Below, in pieces: positions 9,217 through 17,419 of a stretch of DNA of 64,000 bases. This DNA is from Saccharicrinis sp963675435 (GTDB lineage: Bacteria; Bacteroidota; Bacteroidia; Bacteroidales; Marinilabiliaceae), in the NCBI GenBank assembly GCA_963675435.1, contig OY776216.1:1736001-1800000 (forward strand). The letters are read 5' to 3'. Position 1 is the stretch's first letter. Each line of letters begins with the position of its first letter. Below the pieces are notes generated by a model that was given only the letters and a program-made list of their open reading frames with translations, searched no databases and was not told the DNA's origin. Made by a program: the position numbers and the translations under genes.

Positions 9217-9276
9217 TAACCGAAATATTATGTCGATTATTGAAATAATTGACATAGTACTTCGGTTAGAAAGTAG
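9217..9276. other. Hairpin directly before cassette 1 (attI-like position)
   Basis: Inverted repeat 9217-9268: 25-base arms beginning TAACCGAA match at 22 of 25 positions around a GA centre. The core GTTGGCGGTA that opens cassette 1 follows at 9276. This is where an attI or a first attC would be expected; neither can be proven from sequence alone. Confidence 0.4.
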
Positions 9277-9346
9277 TTGGCGGTAATTATACAGCGACTG
9301 AAATTAGGGGTAACGATTTTTTGATTTGTCTCACGTAAAAAAAACT

Positions 9347-10249
9347 ATGAAAAGAATAATTGGATTATTATTATTGATTTCAATTTCAGAATTATGCTTC
9401 TCGACAGGACAAGTTTCAGATTATTTGATTATTGATAACGATACGATTGCAATTTTTGCGAATCCACTTGAGCAATATTTTGAAAAAGTTAACAATCGAG
9501 AAATTATAGGCTTAAAGGGCTGTGGTTCTACTGCATGCTGGAGAGGATATAAAGCAATTTGGAGACTACGAAATGACAGTTTATTCTTGACAGCTATCAC
9601 AAGTTGCCATTCAGGAGAGTGGTGCACTGACATTCGAGATGCTGATTTGGATTTAATGTTTGGTGAGGAATTTAAAAATAATTCTGTTTTTGCATCATGG
9701 TTTACAGGAGACATCATGGCTCCAAAAGGTGAATTAGTCCAATATATACATATGGGATACGGTTCAATTTATGAAGAAGAACAGTATTTCACATTTGAGA
9801 AGGGTATTAAAATAAAGGAAAGAATAAAGTCAAATAAGAAAATCGCAGACAAGATTAGATTTCACAAGAAAGAAATGGAAGTTTCTAAGCAAGTTCAAGA
9901 CACATTATTCTATTATGTGAAAAAAAATGTGAGTTGGGATACAATAACGACTCCTTGGTTCATGCTTTGTGATGAAAAATATATCTTGACTTTTAATCGA
10001 AGAGGAATAATAAAGAAAGCGTGGGTAGATTGGGAAGGTGAAACTTTTCGAGAAAAGATTGATGATTGGTGGTGGAATAACACAGATGACAGAAAATGCC
10101 GAATGACAATAAAAAAAGCTATAAAACCATTAAGACTATCATATTTAGATTTACCGAAAAAAAGATTTAAAATTACATTTGATATTTTGTACGATAGGAA
10201 AAAAGGTGAACTTGAATTATATAAAGAATTTTGGATGGAAAATGAATAA
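9347..10249 (+). CDS. Secreted protein of unknown function (cassette 1)
   Basis: A 300-aa protein with a signal peptide (MKRIIGLLLLISISELCFS) and no recognised domain. Cys-rich patches (GLKGCGSTACWRGYKAIW, AITSCHSGEWCTD) could form disulfides. An in-frame TTG at 9326 exists, but the ATG at 9347 gives a clean signal sequence. It is alone in a cassette that opens at 9277 and closes with attC1. No clear promoter is visible in the 70 bases before the start. Confidence 0.7.
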   Translation: MKRIIGLLLLISISELCFSTGQVSDYLIIDNDTIAIFANPLEQYFEKVNNREIIGLKGCGSTACWRGYKAIWRLRNDSLFLTAITSCHSGEWCTDIRDADLDLMFGEEFKNNSVFASWFTGDIMAPKGELVQYIHMGYGSIYEEEQYFTFEKGIKIKERIKSNKKIADKIRFHKKEMEVSKQVQDTLFYYVKKNVSWDTITTPWFMLCDEKYILTFNRRGIIKKAWVDWEGETFREKIDDWWWNNTDDRKCRMTIKKAIKPLRLSYLDLPKKRFKITFDILYDRKKGELELYKEFWMENE

Positions 10250-10254
10250 TAACT

Positions 10255-10390
10255 ACCGCCAACACATGGTATAGTGCATGCGGGTTTCTGTGGTTTGCGA
10301 AGGTTTGCGGCTCGTACAAAAAGTCGGTGTAAACTGATAGGTTTTCGCTTCGTAATCCCGCACGACACCATACCATAAAACGTTATGCCC
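10255..10390 (+). other. attC1
   Basis: 5' core ACCGCCAAC, 3' core GTTATGCCC. Arms ATGGTATAGTGCATGCGGG and CCCGCACGACACCATACCAT pair almost fully with one bulge. Contains the motif GTGGTTTGCGAAG shared with other attC here. Recombination would fall after G10382. Confidence 0.8.
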
Positions 10391-10500
10391 AAGCTTAAAC
10401 ATACCGTCAAGAAAAAAATGATTTATTAATTTGGAAATCAATAAATGTAAAGTATATTTGCTATATAGACAAGTGTGATTTACATTAAAAATCATTAGAG

Positions 10501-10902
10501 ATGAACAAAAAACAAGTAAATTTAAAGCTGTTACCAAACTATTTTAAGAAGATTTCAATTGGACTTTTAGCATTTACAATCTTAACATTAATATTAAACA
10601 AGAGTTCTATATTGGGTTTTGACAGGGAATTAATTAAAGAAATTGTAAAAGTTGGATTATTGGCTTCACTTTCAATGCTTGCCTTGACAAAAGATAAGGT
10701 AGAAGATGAACTAACTATTAAAATTCGGATGAATTCATATGCAGTATCTTTTCTTATGGGTGTCACTTTTTTGATTATTCAACCATTCACCAATCTCCTT
10801 TTTGATAATTCTTTTTCATCAGACATGAGTGCATTTCAGTTAATTCTTACTATGCTTTTTTTCTATTTCATTATGTTTTTTTCTTACAAGAAAAATCGAT
10901 AA
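10501..10902 (+). CDS. Small multi-pass membrane protein (cassette 2)
   Basis: 133 aa with about four hydrophobic segments (residues ~17-33, ~46-62, ~81-95, ~112-127), short loops and a charged loop KDKVEDELTIKIR. The stop overlaps the start of an XRE-type regulator (TAATG), so both are translated from one message. Pairs of a small membrane protein and a tiny XRE regulator are common in Firmicutes and Bacteroidota; the membrane partner has no settled function. Confidence 0.75.
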   Translation: MNKKQVNLKLLPNYFKKISIGLLAFTILTLILNKSSILGFDRELIKEIVKVGLLASLSMLALTKDKVEDELTIKIRMNSYAVSFLMGVTFLIIQPFTNLLFDNSFSSDMSAFQLILTMLFFYFIMFFSYKKNR

Positions 10903-11102
10903 TGAAAAACAAGCTGAGAATTGAGAGGGCAATAAAAGATTTAACCCAAGAGGAACTTGCAAAAAAGATTGGCGTATCAAGACAAACTATAAATTCAATA
11001 GAGAAAGGAAGATATGTACCATCTACAACTTTGGCGCTAAAGATATCTGAATTGTTTGAAAAAACTGTTAATGAATTATTTGAATTGGAAGAAGAAGATT
11101 AG
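10902..11102 (+). CDS. XRE-family helix-turn-helix regulator (cassette 2)
   Basis: 66 aa, nearly all one HTH_3 domain: KDLTQEELAKKIGVSRQTIN then SIEKGRYVPSTTLALKISEL, with recognition helix around VSRQTINSIE. Resembles the short YozG/YgzD-type regulators. Overlaps the upstream membrane protein gene and probably controls the pair. Six bases separate its stop from the attC2 core. Confidence 0.88.
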   Translation: MKNKLRIERAIKDLTQEELAKKIGVSRQTINSIEKGRYVPSTTLALKISELFEKTVNELFELEEED

Positions 11103-11107
11103 AGCCA

Positions 11108-11244
11108 GGGCATAACAGCCAATATAAGTAAGCTGGGGGGCATCGGTTTGCGAAAAGTTAGTTCATTTAATCAAAATCTTAATGGCCTGTTAAGTAATTG
11201 GCTCGGAAATCCCAGCCTACTCATATTGGCGAACCGTTAGCGGT
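11108..11244 (+). other. attC2
   Basis: 5' core GGGCATAAC is the exact complement of the GTTATGCCC that opens cassette 2. Arms GCCAATATAAGTAAGCTGGG and CCCAGCCTACTCATATTGGC pair at 18 of 20 positions. 3' core GTTAGCGGT. Contains GGTTTGCGAA. Confidence 0.85.
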
Positions 11245-11262
11245 TATTAAGAAAAAAAAACT

Positions 11263-12087
11263 ATGCGTAAAATCATATTATTAGTATTGAGTACATTTTG
11301 TATTAATGCTATATCCCAAAAAGAAATTTATCAATACCCTGAAACAATAAATATTGATGATTATCGAATTAGTGTTAACAGTCTTCAAATCGAAGCTTTT
11401 AGAGGTTACTTAAAAACTATTTCTGATATTAACTATTATAAAATAGAAGCATTTGACTTTAATAAAGATGGAAAGAATGAATACTTTGCATATTATTCTG
11501 ACGGAAGTTCCTTTTTACCCTTTTTCATCTATAGAGAATATGAAAATGAATATATAGCTCTAGGAGAATTTGAAGTTTACACCTCTGTATTTGCGGAACT
11601 GAAAAATGAAATGCCTCAAATAATAAGAATCGATTTTGAAGGTCATAAAACTAATCCTATTTACTACCCCAAGGTATTCTCACTAGGAAATAATAAATAT
11701 GAACTACTTAATGATCCTCATATAAGAATCGGAGAGTATCGTGACCTTGGATTAACTTTCTACAAAAAGAAACAGTATAATGAAGCTCTAGTTTGTTATT
11801 CAAATGTGCTAAAACCTATTTGGGGAATGGCTAAGATCAATTCAGTAGATTACAATAACTTAGCTTTGGTACATGTGAAATTAAATAACTTGAAAGAAGC
11901 TAAAATAATTTTAGAAGAAAACATTAATTATGGGAATAAAGATGCTATTACATATTATAATTTAGCCAAGATTGAAGAAGCATTAAATAATAAAAGCAAA
12001 GCAATAGATTATTATGAAAAATCCAATGAACTTCATCCCATGAAAGTGAAAACAGAGAAAATAGACGAACTAAATAACAACCGCTAA
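11263..12087 (+). CDS. Secreted TPR-repeat protein (cassette 3)
   Basis: 274 aa. Signal peptide MRKIILLVLSTFCINAISQ, then a beta-rich ~130-residue region containing DFNKDGKNEYFAYY (calcium-loop-like, as in FG-GAP/VCBS units). Two to three tetratricopeptide repeats follow at the C-terminus (YKKKQYNEALVCYSNVL; YNLAKIEEALNNKSKAIDYY). Function unknown; probably a periplasmic or surface interaction protein. The stop codon lies inside the 5' core of attC3. Confidence 0.75.
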   Translation: MRKIILLVLSTFCINAISQKEIYQYPETINIDDYRISVNSLQIEAFRGYLKTISDINYYKIEAFDFNKDGKNEYFAYYSDGSSFLPFFIYREYENEYIALGEFEVYTSVFAELKNEMPQIIRIDFEGHKTNPIYYPKVFSLGNNKYELLNDPHIRIGEYRDLGLTFYKKKQYNEALVCYSNVLKPIWGMAKINSVDYNNLALVHVKLNNLKEAKIILEENINYGNKDAITYYNLAKIEEALNNKSKAIDYYEKSNELHPMKVKTEKIDELNNNR

Positions 12088-12213
12088 CACGTGCTAATAA
12101 ATAATTTGGCAGACAGTGATTTGCGAAGGTATGTGCTTTTAATTATGTTTGGTTCAAATTTGAATGGAGCTGCGGCAAAGTGCCAAACTATTCATAGCAC
12201 CAACGTTGTGCCC
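12079..12213 (+). other. attC3
   Basis: 5' core AACCGCTAAC complements the GTTAGCGGTT that opens cassette 3. Arms GTGCTAATAAATAATTTGGC / GCCAAACTATTCATAGCAC pair well. Contains GTGATTTGCGAAG. 3' core GTTGTGCCCA. Confidence 0.85.
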
Positions 12214-12229
12214 AATTAAAACGAGAATC

Positions 12230-13750
12230 ATGAGAATGCTATTATCAATATTAATACTATTAACAAGCTTTATTTGCTTTAGCCAAAAAGGGAAAGAAGG
12301 AATAAAGTATTCCAGGGAAATAATTGGAAAAAGTATTATTGATGAAAAAGAGATTTTATCCGAATGTTTTAGATTTCCCAAGCGAATTGAAAAACTGACA
12401 TTTAATAGCAATCCAAAGGAAATTGCTGTTTATTTGCGTGGAGTTAGTTCAAATGGAAAATGGTTAGACAATGAAGGTGATTATATTCAATATGACTTAC
12501 TGGAAAAATCCATAAGATGGAGTAAAAAGTTTTCATATACGAAAATGAACTGGTATACACAATCTGATAGTACAATTGTATTTACTAGTGGTTTTAGAAG
12601 TTGGCTTTTAGATTATAATACAGGAGCAAATAAATGGAAAACTAAAAACAACATTTATTACATACAACCGAAAATAAATATTGGTGTTGCACATGGTTTT
12701 TCAGGTGCATACGGGAGCCCTCTTATTAAAGGAATTGACCTTAGTAGTGGCGAAGAATTATGGAGTGAAGAACTTGCTCACAATAAAGGGTGGGAGGATT
12801 TTATCATACTGAATGATTCATCTGCACTATTGGTTAGTAAAGGGATTTCATTATTAAACCTAAAGACAGGTAAAGTTTGGCAAAATACAGATATTATAAA
12901 AAACAAAGAGCCCGATAGCTATACTAAACAATCATTCAATCTATACAAAAGTATTATCACAGGTCGCTTAAGTGAATATCAAAAAGAGTATAATGCAAAA
13001 TCGAATGAAAACATAGTTTTAGTTGAAGGTTCTTCAGTTATTGTATGCAACAGAAATGAAATCGCTAGTATTTCGCTAGAAGATGGGTCGTTAAATTGGA
13101 CGGTATCAATCAGTTCTCATTACAATAGAATGAGTATGAGAGAGGATAAGATCAATTTCTATATCTTTCAACATATTAGAGAGGTAACTGAAAAATCAAG
13201 TTGCCGAATTTTGAGCATAAATAAATTAAATGGAAAAATCACCTTTGAGAAACAATTCGACAGTAAAGTCGAGGATTATAGATTTATTAGAACCATGTTG
13301 TACCTAATTAGTAATGGTGAACTTCATAAGTACAATACATTAACTCAAAAGGAAGAAATAAAGCAGGATTATTCTAATAAATCTTTTGGGAAAGTGAAAT
13401 TCTTTATTTCGGGTAATAAAATATATCATAACCAAGATGGAGTATTAAAAACTTTAGATAATGAAAAAAACATTATGCTCTTTACCGAACAGAAAAAAGC
13501 AATAGTATTAAATGGAGATTTATCTGTTAAAACCATACTGGAGGAAAAAGATTTGTTTCTATCAAAAATTGTTTCGGAGAACTATGAACTTGTGAATAAG
13601 AACAAAGACTCATTTTTAATAAATAAAAAAGGTGAAGTTTTAGCAGAATTAAATGTTGCTGAAAATGCTTTAATTGAGAATGATATGTTTTTTAGCTGGG
13701 AGGATAATGTGCTAAATATTATAGACATAAAAAGACTAGAGGTAAAATAA
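12230..13750 (+). CDS. Secreted PQQ-type beta-propeller-like protein (cassette 4)
   Basis: 506 aa from the ATG at 12230 (MRMLLSILILLTSFICFSQ signal peptide). The frame is open upstream to 12164, but that part is attC3. Repeats of the kind LDYNTGANKWKT, IDLSSGEELWSEE, LNLKTGKVWQNT and ISLEDGSLNWTVS are blade signatures of PQQ-like/WD-type propellers. There are no enzyme residues to call. One of the largest single-gene cassettes in the array. Confidence 0.75.
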   Translation: MRMLLSILILLTSFICFSQKGKEGIKYSREIIGKSIIDEKEILSECFRFPKRIEKLTFNSNPKEIAVYLRGVSSNGKWLDNEGDYIQYDLLEKSIRWSKKFSYTKMNWYTQSDSTIVFTSGFRSWLLDYNTGANKWKTKNNIYYIQPKINIGVAHGFSGAYGSPLIKGIDLSSGEELWSEELAHNKGWEDFIILNDSSALLVSKGISLLNLKTGKVWQNTDIIKNKEPDSYTKQSFNLYKSIITGRLSEYQKEYNAKSNENIVLVEGSSVIVCNRNEIASISLEDGSLNWTVSISSHYNRMSMREDKINFYIFQHIREVTEKSSCRILSINKLNGKITFEKQFDSKVEDYRFIRTMLYLISNGELHKYNTLTQKEEIKQDYSNKSFGKVKFFISGNKIYHNQDGVLKTLDNEKNIMLFTEQKKAIVLNGDLSVKTILEEKDLFLSKIVSENYELVNKNKDSFLINKKGEVLAELNVAENALIENDMFFSWEDNVLNIIDIKRLEVK

Positions 13751-13751
13751 C

Positions 13752-13950
13752 TGGGCACAACAATGCATTATAAGGCATGTGGGGCGCAGTGATTCGCGAG
13801 CGGTGGTGATTTCTATTTGTCCGCCTAATGCTTTTAAAGTTACTTTGTTTTGTTAAATTAGTCCCTTGTAAAAGCATTAGGCTCAGTGCGATTCTGGAAA
13901 GGCAGTCAATTTCAATTCCCACACAGCCTCATATGCGAGCCGTTGCCAGC
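13752..13950 (+). other. attC4 (long form)
   Basis: 199 bp. 5' core TGGGCACAAC complements the GTTGTGCCCA that opens cassette 4; 3' core GTTGCCAGC. The centre carries an extra hairpin CCTAATGCTTTT / AAAAGCATTAGG. Closely similar inside to attC10 (28870-29064), while the 5' cores differ. Confidence 0.85.
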
Positions 13951-13971
13951 AATTTAAAGCAGAATAGTAGC

Positions 13972-14841
13972 ATGAAGAATATATTTTTAATAGGATTTCT
14001 TTTTTTTATAAATCAGGCTCTTTTTTCTCAAACTAAAATTTTGAAATCGTTTGACTTTGATAAGCATGATTATCGTTTTTATTTTATTTATCAATATAAT
14101 GACATGCGATTGGAAGACTCATTAGAAGTAATATCGCACTTTATGATTAATGATAAGACTGAATTAAAGAAATTGCAAGAATCATGGATTTCAACTACTG
14201 AAGTTGAAGGAATTCTGGATTGCGGTTACGATTGGGAAATCTACGTGGTAGAAAATGAAAAAATAGTTAGTAATTTGAATGTGAATACTGATTGTGGTCA
14301 GGTTATAACTTATGGTATTGGGGAATCATATAATTTTAAAGGTAATCCTTTTCTAAGTTTGAAACGAGATAAATTGGTAAATGCATATTATATTGAAACA
14401 GATACAATTACTAAAACAAGAGAATTATACAGTCAAATTGTAAATACTGATAGCGTTTATTATCCTTCTGAGCAATATGAGTCATGGATGAAATACAATG
14501 GACAATTTCATTTTATAATAACAGCCAAGGATACAAAAAATGGATTGAGATTGGCAAAAAATATAAAAAAAGATATTTATAAGAAACATCCATCAGGTAA
14601 CTTTGAAATTGACTTTTGGGGTTATAATAAATTTCGTCTTGATGGTTATATTTATTGTGATAGTAGTGTAGTTGAAAAATTTAGTTCTGACTCTTTATCT
14701 TGGGGTGATTTTAACTTTTATTTTGGAAAAACAGGTTGGGAACCATGGAGTAAGACTGCGAAAGAATATTTTTCGGCATTTATATTTTCCGATAATATTG
14801 TAAAACTTGATAAAATAATAAAAACTGCTGGCAACACTTAG
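13972..14841 (+). CDS. Secreted protein of unknown function (cassette 5)
   Basis: 289 aa from the ATG at 13972, chosen because it gives a signal peptide (MKNIFLIGFLFFINQALFS). The frame is open upstream to 13828, but only through attC4. No recognised domain; mixed composition with many aromatic residues. Its last codons overlap the 5' core of the following attC. Confidence 0.65.
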   Translation: MKNIFLIGFLFFINQALFSQTKILKSFDFDKHDYRFYFIYQYNDMRLEDSLEVISHFMINDKTELKKLQESWISTTEVEGILDCGYDWEIYVVENEKIVSNLNVNTDCGQVITYGIGESYNFKGNPFLSLKRDKLVNAYYIETDTITKTRELYSQIVNTDSVYYPSEQYESWMKYNGQFHFIITAKDTKNGLRLAKNIKKDIYKKHPSGNFEIDFWGYNKFRLDGYIYCDSSVVEKFSSDSLSWGDFNFYFGKTGWEPWSKTAKEYFSAFIFSDNIVKLDKIIKTAGNT

Positions 14842-14918
14842 AATATAATTAATCACGAACTGCCCAAAAAAGTCCCATCAAACCATCAGAGTGATTCATT
14901 ATATTTGTTGTTGAACGG
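14827..14918 (+). other. attC5, next to IS91-like module E1
   Basis: 5' core GCTGGCAAC complements cassette 5's opening GTTGCCAGC. Then AATATAATTAATCAC and GTGATTCATTATATT form the arms, and a 3' core GTTGAACGG ends it. From 2 bases past the 5' core the sequence is the same as at 24106 and 38654, so this palindrome may belong to the IS91-like module instead. Confidence 0.65.
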
Positions 14919-15134
14919 AACCGGGATAAGCGAGCCCATTGTATGGGGATTGATATGAAATGGGTCTTTCATTTATGCTTGGTAAGCATAAAACTCCAAA
15001 GTTAAAACAGAAAGTTTGGGTAAAAAATCATTAAAATAAAGAGTTAAAACCACCTCAATGTATAAATCGACAGTTGATTTAGCTCTTTTTGTTGGTTATA
15101 AGACATACCTTTCCCATTACACCAAAGGCGGCGT

Positions 15135-16343
15135 TTATGATATAGAGGCAGATTGAGTTGATTTTGTATTTTTTATTGAGTTGGGACTACCTCTGATAGC
15201 CGGCTTAAAAGAGGCTATACGTTGCATGGTGCCTTGTTTACATTTTGGGCATTGATCGTGAGGATGGCCAAAAAGCAGCACAAATAATTCCTTCCAAGGG
15301 ATCCCTTTTTTAGATTCCGGGGAGCAAGCATTAAATATTTTCCGGATGATCTCTAAGCACAGTTTCTTTTTAGAGGAACCTAGAAACCCATAATGCCTTA
15401 TTTTCATAAAAGCGGGAGGAAGTATATGCATGGAAAGTCTTCGCAGAAACTCAAAATAAGAAAGATGCATCACATCCACTTTAGCGTTTTTGTAGTTGAG
15501 CCACGAAAAATACACATTATTATCATCCAGGCTTTTAATACGCTGGTTACTAATTGCAACTCTATGAGTATACCTAGCCAAGTATTCCAGCACTTGCTTA
15601 GAATTGTGCATGGGTAATTTAGCATATACCACCCATTTATTTTTATAAAAAGGATGCAGGTATTTACGCTCTGGTTCAAAAGTAGTTTTTAAAGTAATGG
15701 TTCCCTTATTGTATAAGTCCATCAGGTAATCGCAAAACTTACCTCTAAAAACAGCACTTAAGGCTTTAACAGGATATAAAAACTTACCTTTACTTTTTGT
15801 ATTTTTCCATTTGTTTTGAGGGGTTATACCACCGCCCGGCACAATGCAATGTACATGTGGATGAAAAATCAGGTTTTGTCCCCAGGTATGCAAAATGGCA
15901 ATCATACCGGTTTGAGCGCCCAAATGTTTATAATCCTGAGCAAACTGTTTAATGGTATCCCATGCTGCCCTAAAGAGTACATTGTACATATCTCTTGGAT
16001 GATCTATAAACAAAGGATTTAGCTGTTCGGGAACGGTAAATACCACATGAAAATATTTGATGGGTAAAAGATCTGATTCTCGATCTATCAGCCACCTTTC
16101 CTTTTTCAGACCATTACATTTAGGGCAGTGCCTGTCTCTGCAACTATTGTATGAATATTGCTCATGACCACATTCTGAGTTGTTACATTTATCCTGATGA
16201 TAGCCTAGAGCAGCCGTTCTGCAATTTCCCAGGTTTGTAAACACCTTTTTCTTATGCGCATTTAAATGTCCGGCCTCAATCACACTGTGTTTATGATCCC
16301 TGATAATAGCACCAATATCAAATATGGGTTTACTATAGCTCAT
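15135..16343 (-). CDS. IS91-family (HUH/Y1) transposase
   Basis: 402 aa. N-terminal zinc-binding region (HQDKCNNSECGHEQYSYNSC, RDRHCPKC) near residues 49-76, HUH motif HPHVHC at 161-166, and candidate catalytic Tyr in YLARYTHRVAISN near 255-258. The C-terminal part carries CPKC, another zinc knuckle. IS91-type transposases act by rolling-circle single-strand transfer. The start overlaps the end of the recombinase gene by 4 bp (ATGA), so the two are coupled. E2 carries the same gene disrupted by MITE-B. Confidence 0.92.
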   Translation of the reverse strand: MSYSKPIFDIGAIIRDHKHSVIEAGHLNAHKKKVFTNLGNCRTAALGYHQDKCNNSECGHEQYSYNSCRDRHCPKCNGLKKERWLIDRESDLLPIKYFHVVFTVPEQLNPLFIDHPRDMYNVLFRAAWDTIKQFAQDYKHLGAQTGMIAILHTWGQNLIFHPHVHCIVPGGGITPQNKWKNTKSKGKFLYPVKALSAVFRGKFCDYLMDLYNKGTITLKTTFEPERKYLHPFYKNKWVVYAKLPMHNSKQVLEYLARYTHRVAISNQRIKSLDDNNVYFSWLNYKNAKVDVMHLSYFEFLRRLSMHILPPAFMKIRHYGFLGSSKKKLCLEIIRKIFNACSPESKKGIPWKELFVLLFGHPHDQCPKCKQGTMQRIASFKPAIRGSPNSIKNTKSTQSASIS

Positions 16344-17167
16344 CGTTGCAGCCTGTCTAAAGGCGAAATCATAGGGTTTGATTTTAGGTTGTTGTTAGTT
16401 TGCAGGTATACCATGGTGGTTCTGATATCATCGTGCCCCATCATTTTTTGTATAGACACAATGTCAACGCCAATTGCCAACAAGTGTGATGCAAAAGCAT
16501 GTCTCAAAGAGTGAGGTGTAAAGTGCTTTTCAATGCCAGACCTATCCAGAGCATATTGAAAACCCCACTTTACAGCCTCGTCGCTATAAGGTTTACCTTT
16601 ATACCTGCCATTAAATAAATATACCTGCGGTTTAAATTGATGTAAATAGTGCTTTATTTCAGGAATGAGTGATTGGGCCAAAACAGCGTATCTGTCTTTA
16701 TTGCCTTTACTGTCTTTAATATAAATACGATGGTTTTTAAAATCGAGATGCTCAATTTTAAGGTTGATAATCTCACTTTTGCGCAAACCAGCTGAATAAA
16801 TAACTTTTAGTAATAGTCTGTGCTTTGGACTTATGGCAGCATTAAATAATTGCAGCAGTTCTTTCCCGGTAGGGATCAAGGGTAGATACTTTGTAGCTTT
16901 AGGGTAAGGTACATCAGAAATAATATCAATGCGCTTATACACGCTTTTATACATAAAACGCAGCCCCTGTAAGTAATTTCTGATGGTAGACCGACTCAGC
17001 TTTTGATCGTTTTTAAGATACAGCAGAAACTCATATATTTCCATTTCCGAAAGCTCATCAGGTAGCTTACCGGAAAATAAGCAGAGTAGCTTAGTAGAAC
17101 GCATATAATTAGCAATTGAGCTATTAGAAAAATGCGCTACTTCCATTCTTACATGCAGATTGTGCAA
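16340..17167 (-). CDS. Tyrosine recombinase of the IS91-like module
   Basis: 275 aa. SAM-like N-terminal core-binding domain (~1-95), then a catalytic domain with Arg in SAGLRKSEI (about 129), HSLRH (219-223), GHDD (244-247) and nucleophile Tyr in TMVYL (about 254); it ends SPLDRLQR. All key residues are present. Tyrosine recombinases are known companions of some IS91-family transposases. It is upstream of and overlapping the transposase. Its C-terminus also resembles integron integrases, but the IntI-specific insertion is not evident. Confidence 0.88.
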   Translation of the reverse strand: MHNLHVRMEVAHFSNSSIANYMRSTKLLCLFSGKLPDELSEMEIYEFLLYLKNDQKLSRSTIRNYLQGLRFMYKSVYKRIDIISDVPYPKATKYLPLIPTGKELLQLFNAAISPKHRLLLKVIYSAGLRKSEIINLKIEHLDFKNHRIYIKDSKGNKDRYAVLAQSLIPEIKHYLHQFKPQVYLFNGRYKGKPYSDEAVKWGFQYALDRSGIEKHFTPHSLRHAFASHLLAIGVDIVSIQKMMGHDDIRTTMVYLQTNNNLKSNPMISPLDRLQR

Positions 17168-17294
17168 TAATGCCTCAACACTCTTTGGTGTTGTTAAACT
17201 TTTTTTTCATCTTTAATCAGTTTATTAAAATTGAAATACAAAGATGCGGTATTTTACCGTCAAAACCTCGTTGTCTACCGACGTAGGAGGTTTA

Positions 17295-17419
17295 GTTCAA
17301 CAATGTATATACAAAATAGGCGAAATATTAGTAAAATAAAGGGTTGTAGCCCGCTTCAACTTTGTAACGGTTTGATAAGTTTGAAGCCCGCAATCGCCTA
17401 CTTTGCATATACTCAACGT
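17295..17419 (+). other. attC6, split at its 3' core by group II intron 1
   Basis: 5' core GTTCAAC matches the complement of the GTTGAAC at 14910, which would make the DNA from 14911 to here one cassette carrying the IS91-like genes in reverse. Arms GTATATACAAAATAGGCG and CGCCTACTTTGCATATAC pair at 16 of 18. The 3' core ..CAACGT is interrupted by the intron and completed by TGTAGTGC at 19467. Confidence 0.75.

Larger units (their letters stand above)
14836..17240 (-). mobile_element. IS91-like module E1 (intact)
   Basis: A 2.4-kb block shared with E2 (24106-26949) and, for its first 517 bp, with E3 (38654-39170). It encodes an HUH transposase and a tyrosine recombinase on the minus strand. 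All three copies begin right after an attC 5' core (..CAAC). The right end shared with E2 stops at 17240; a small hairpin CAACACTCTTTGGTGTTG lies at about 17173-17190. Both genes are intact here. Confidence 0.8.

Noticed and set aside
12164..12229. Upstream extension of the cassette 4 gene
   Set aside because: It runs through attC3, and the ATG at 12230 begins a proper signal peptide.
16340..17167. The IS91-linked tyrosine recombinase as the integron integrase itself
   Set aside because: It is fused in operon with an IS91-type transposase in both full copies and has no visible IntI-specific insertion; a role on attC is left as a hypothesis only.
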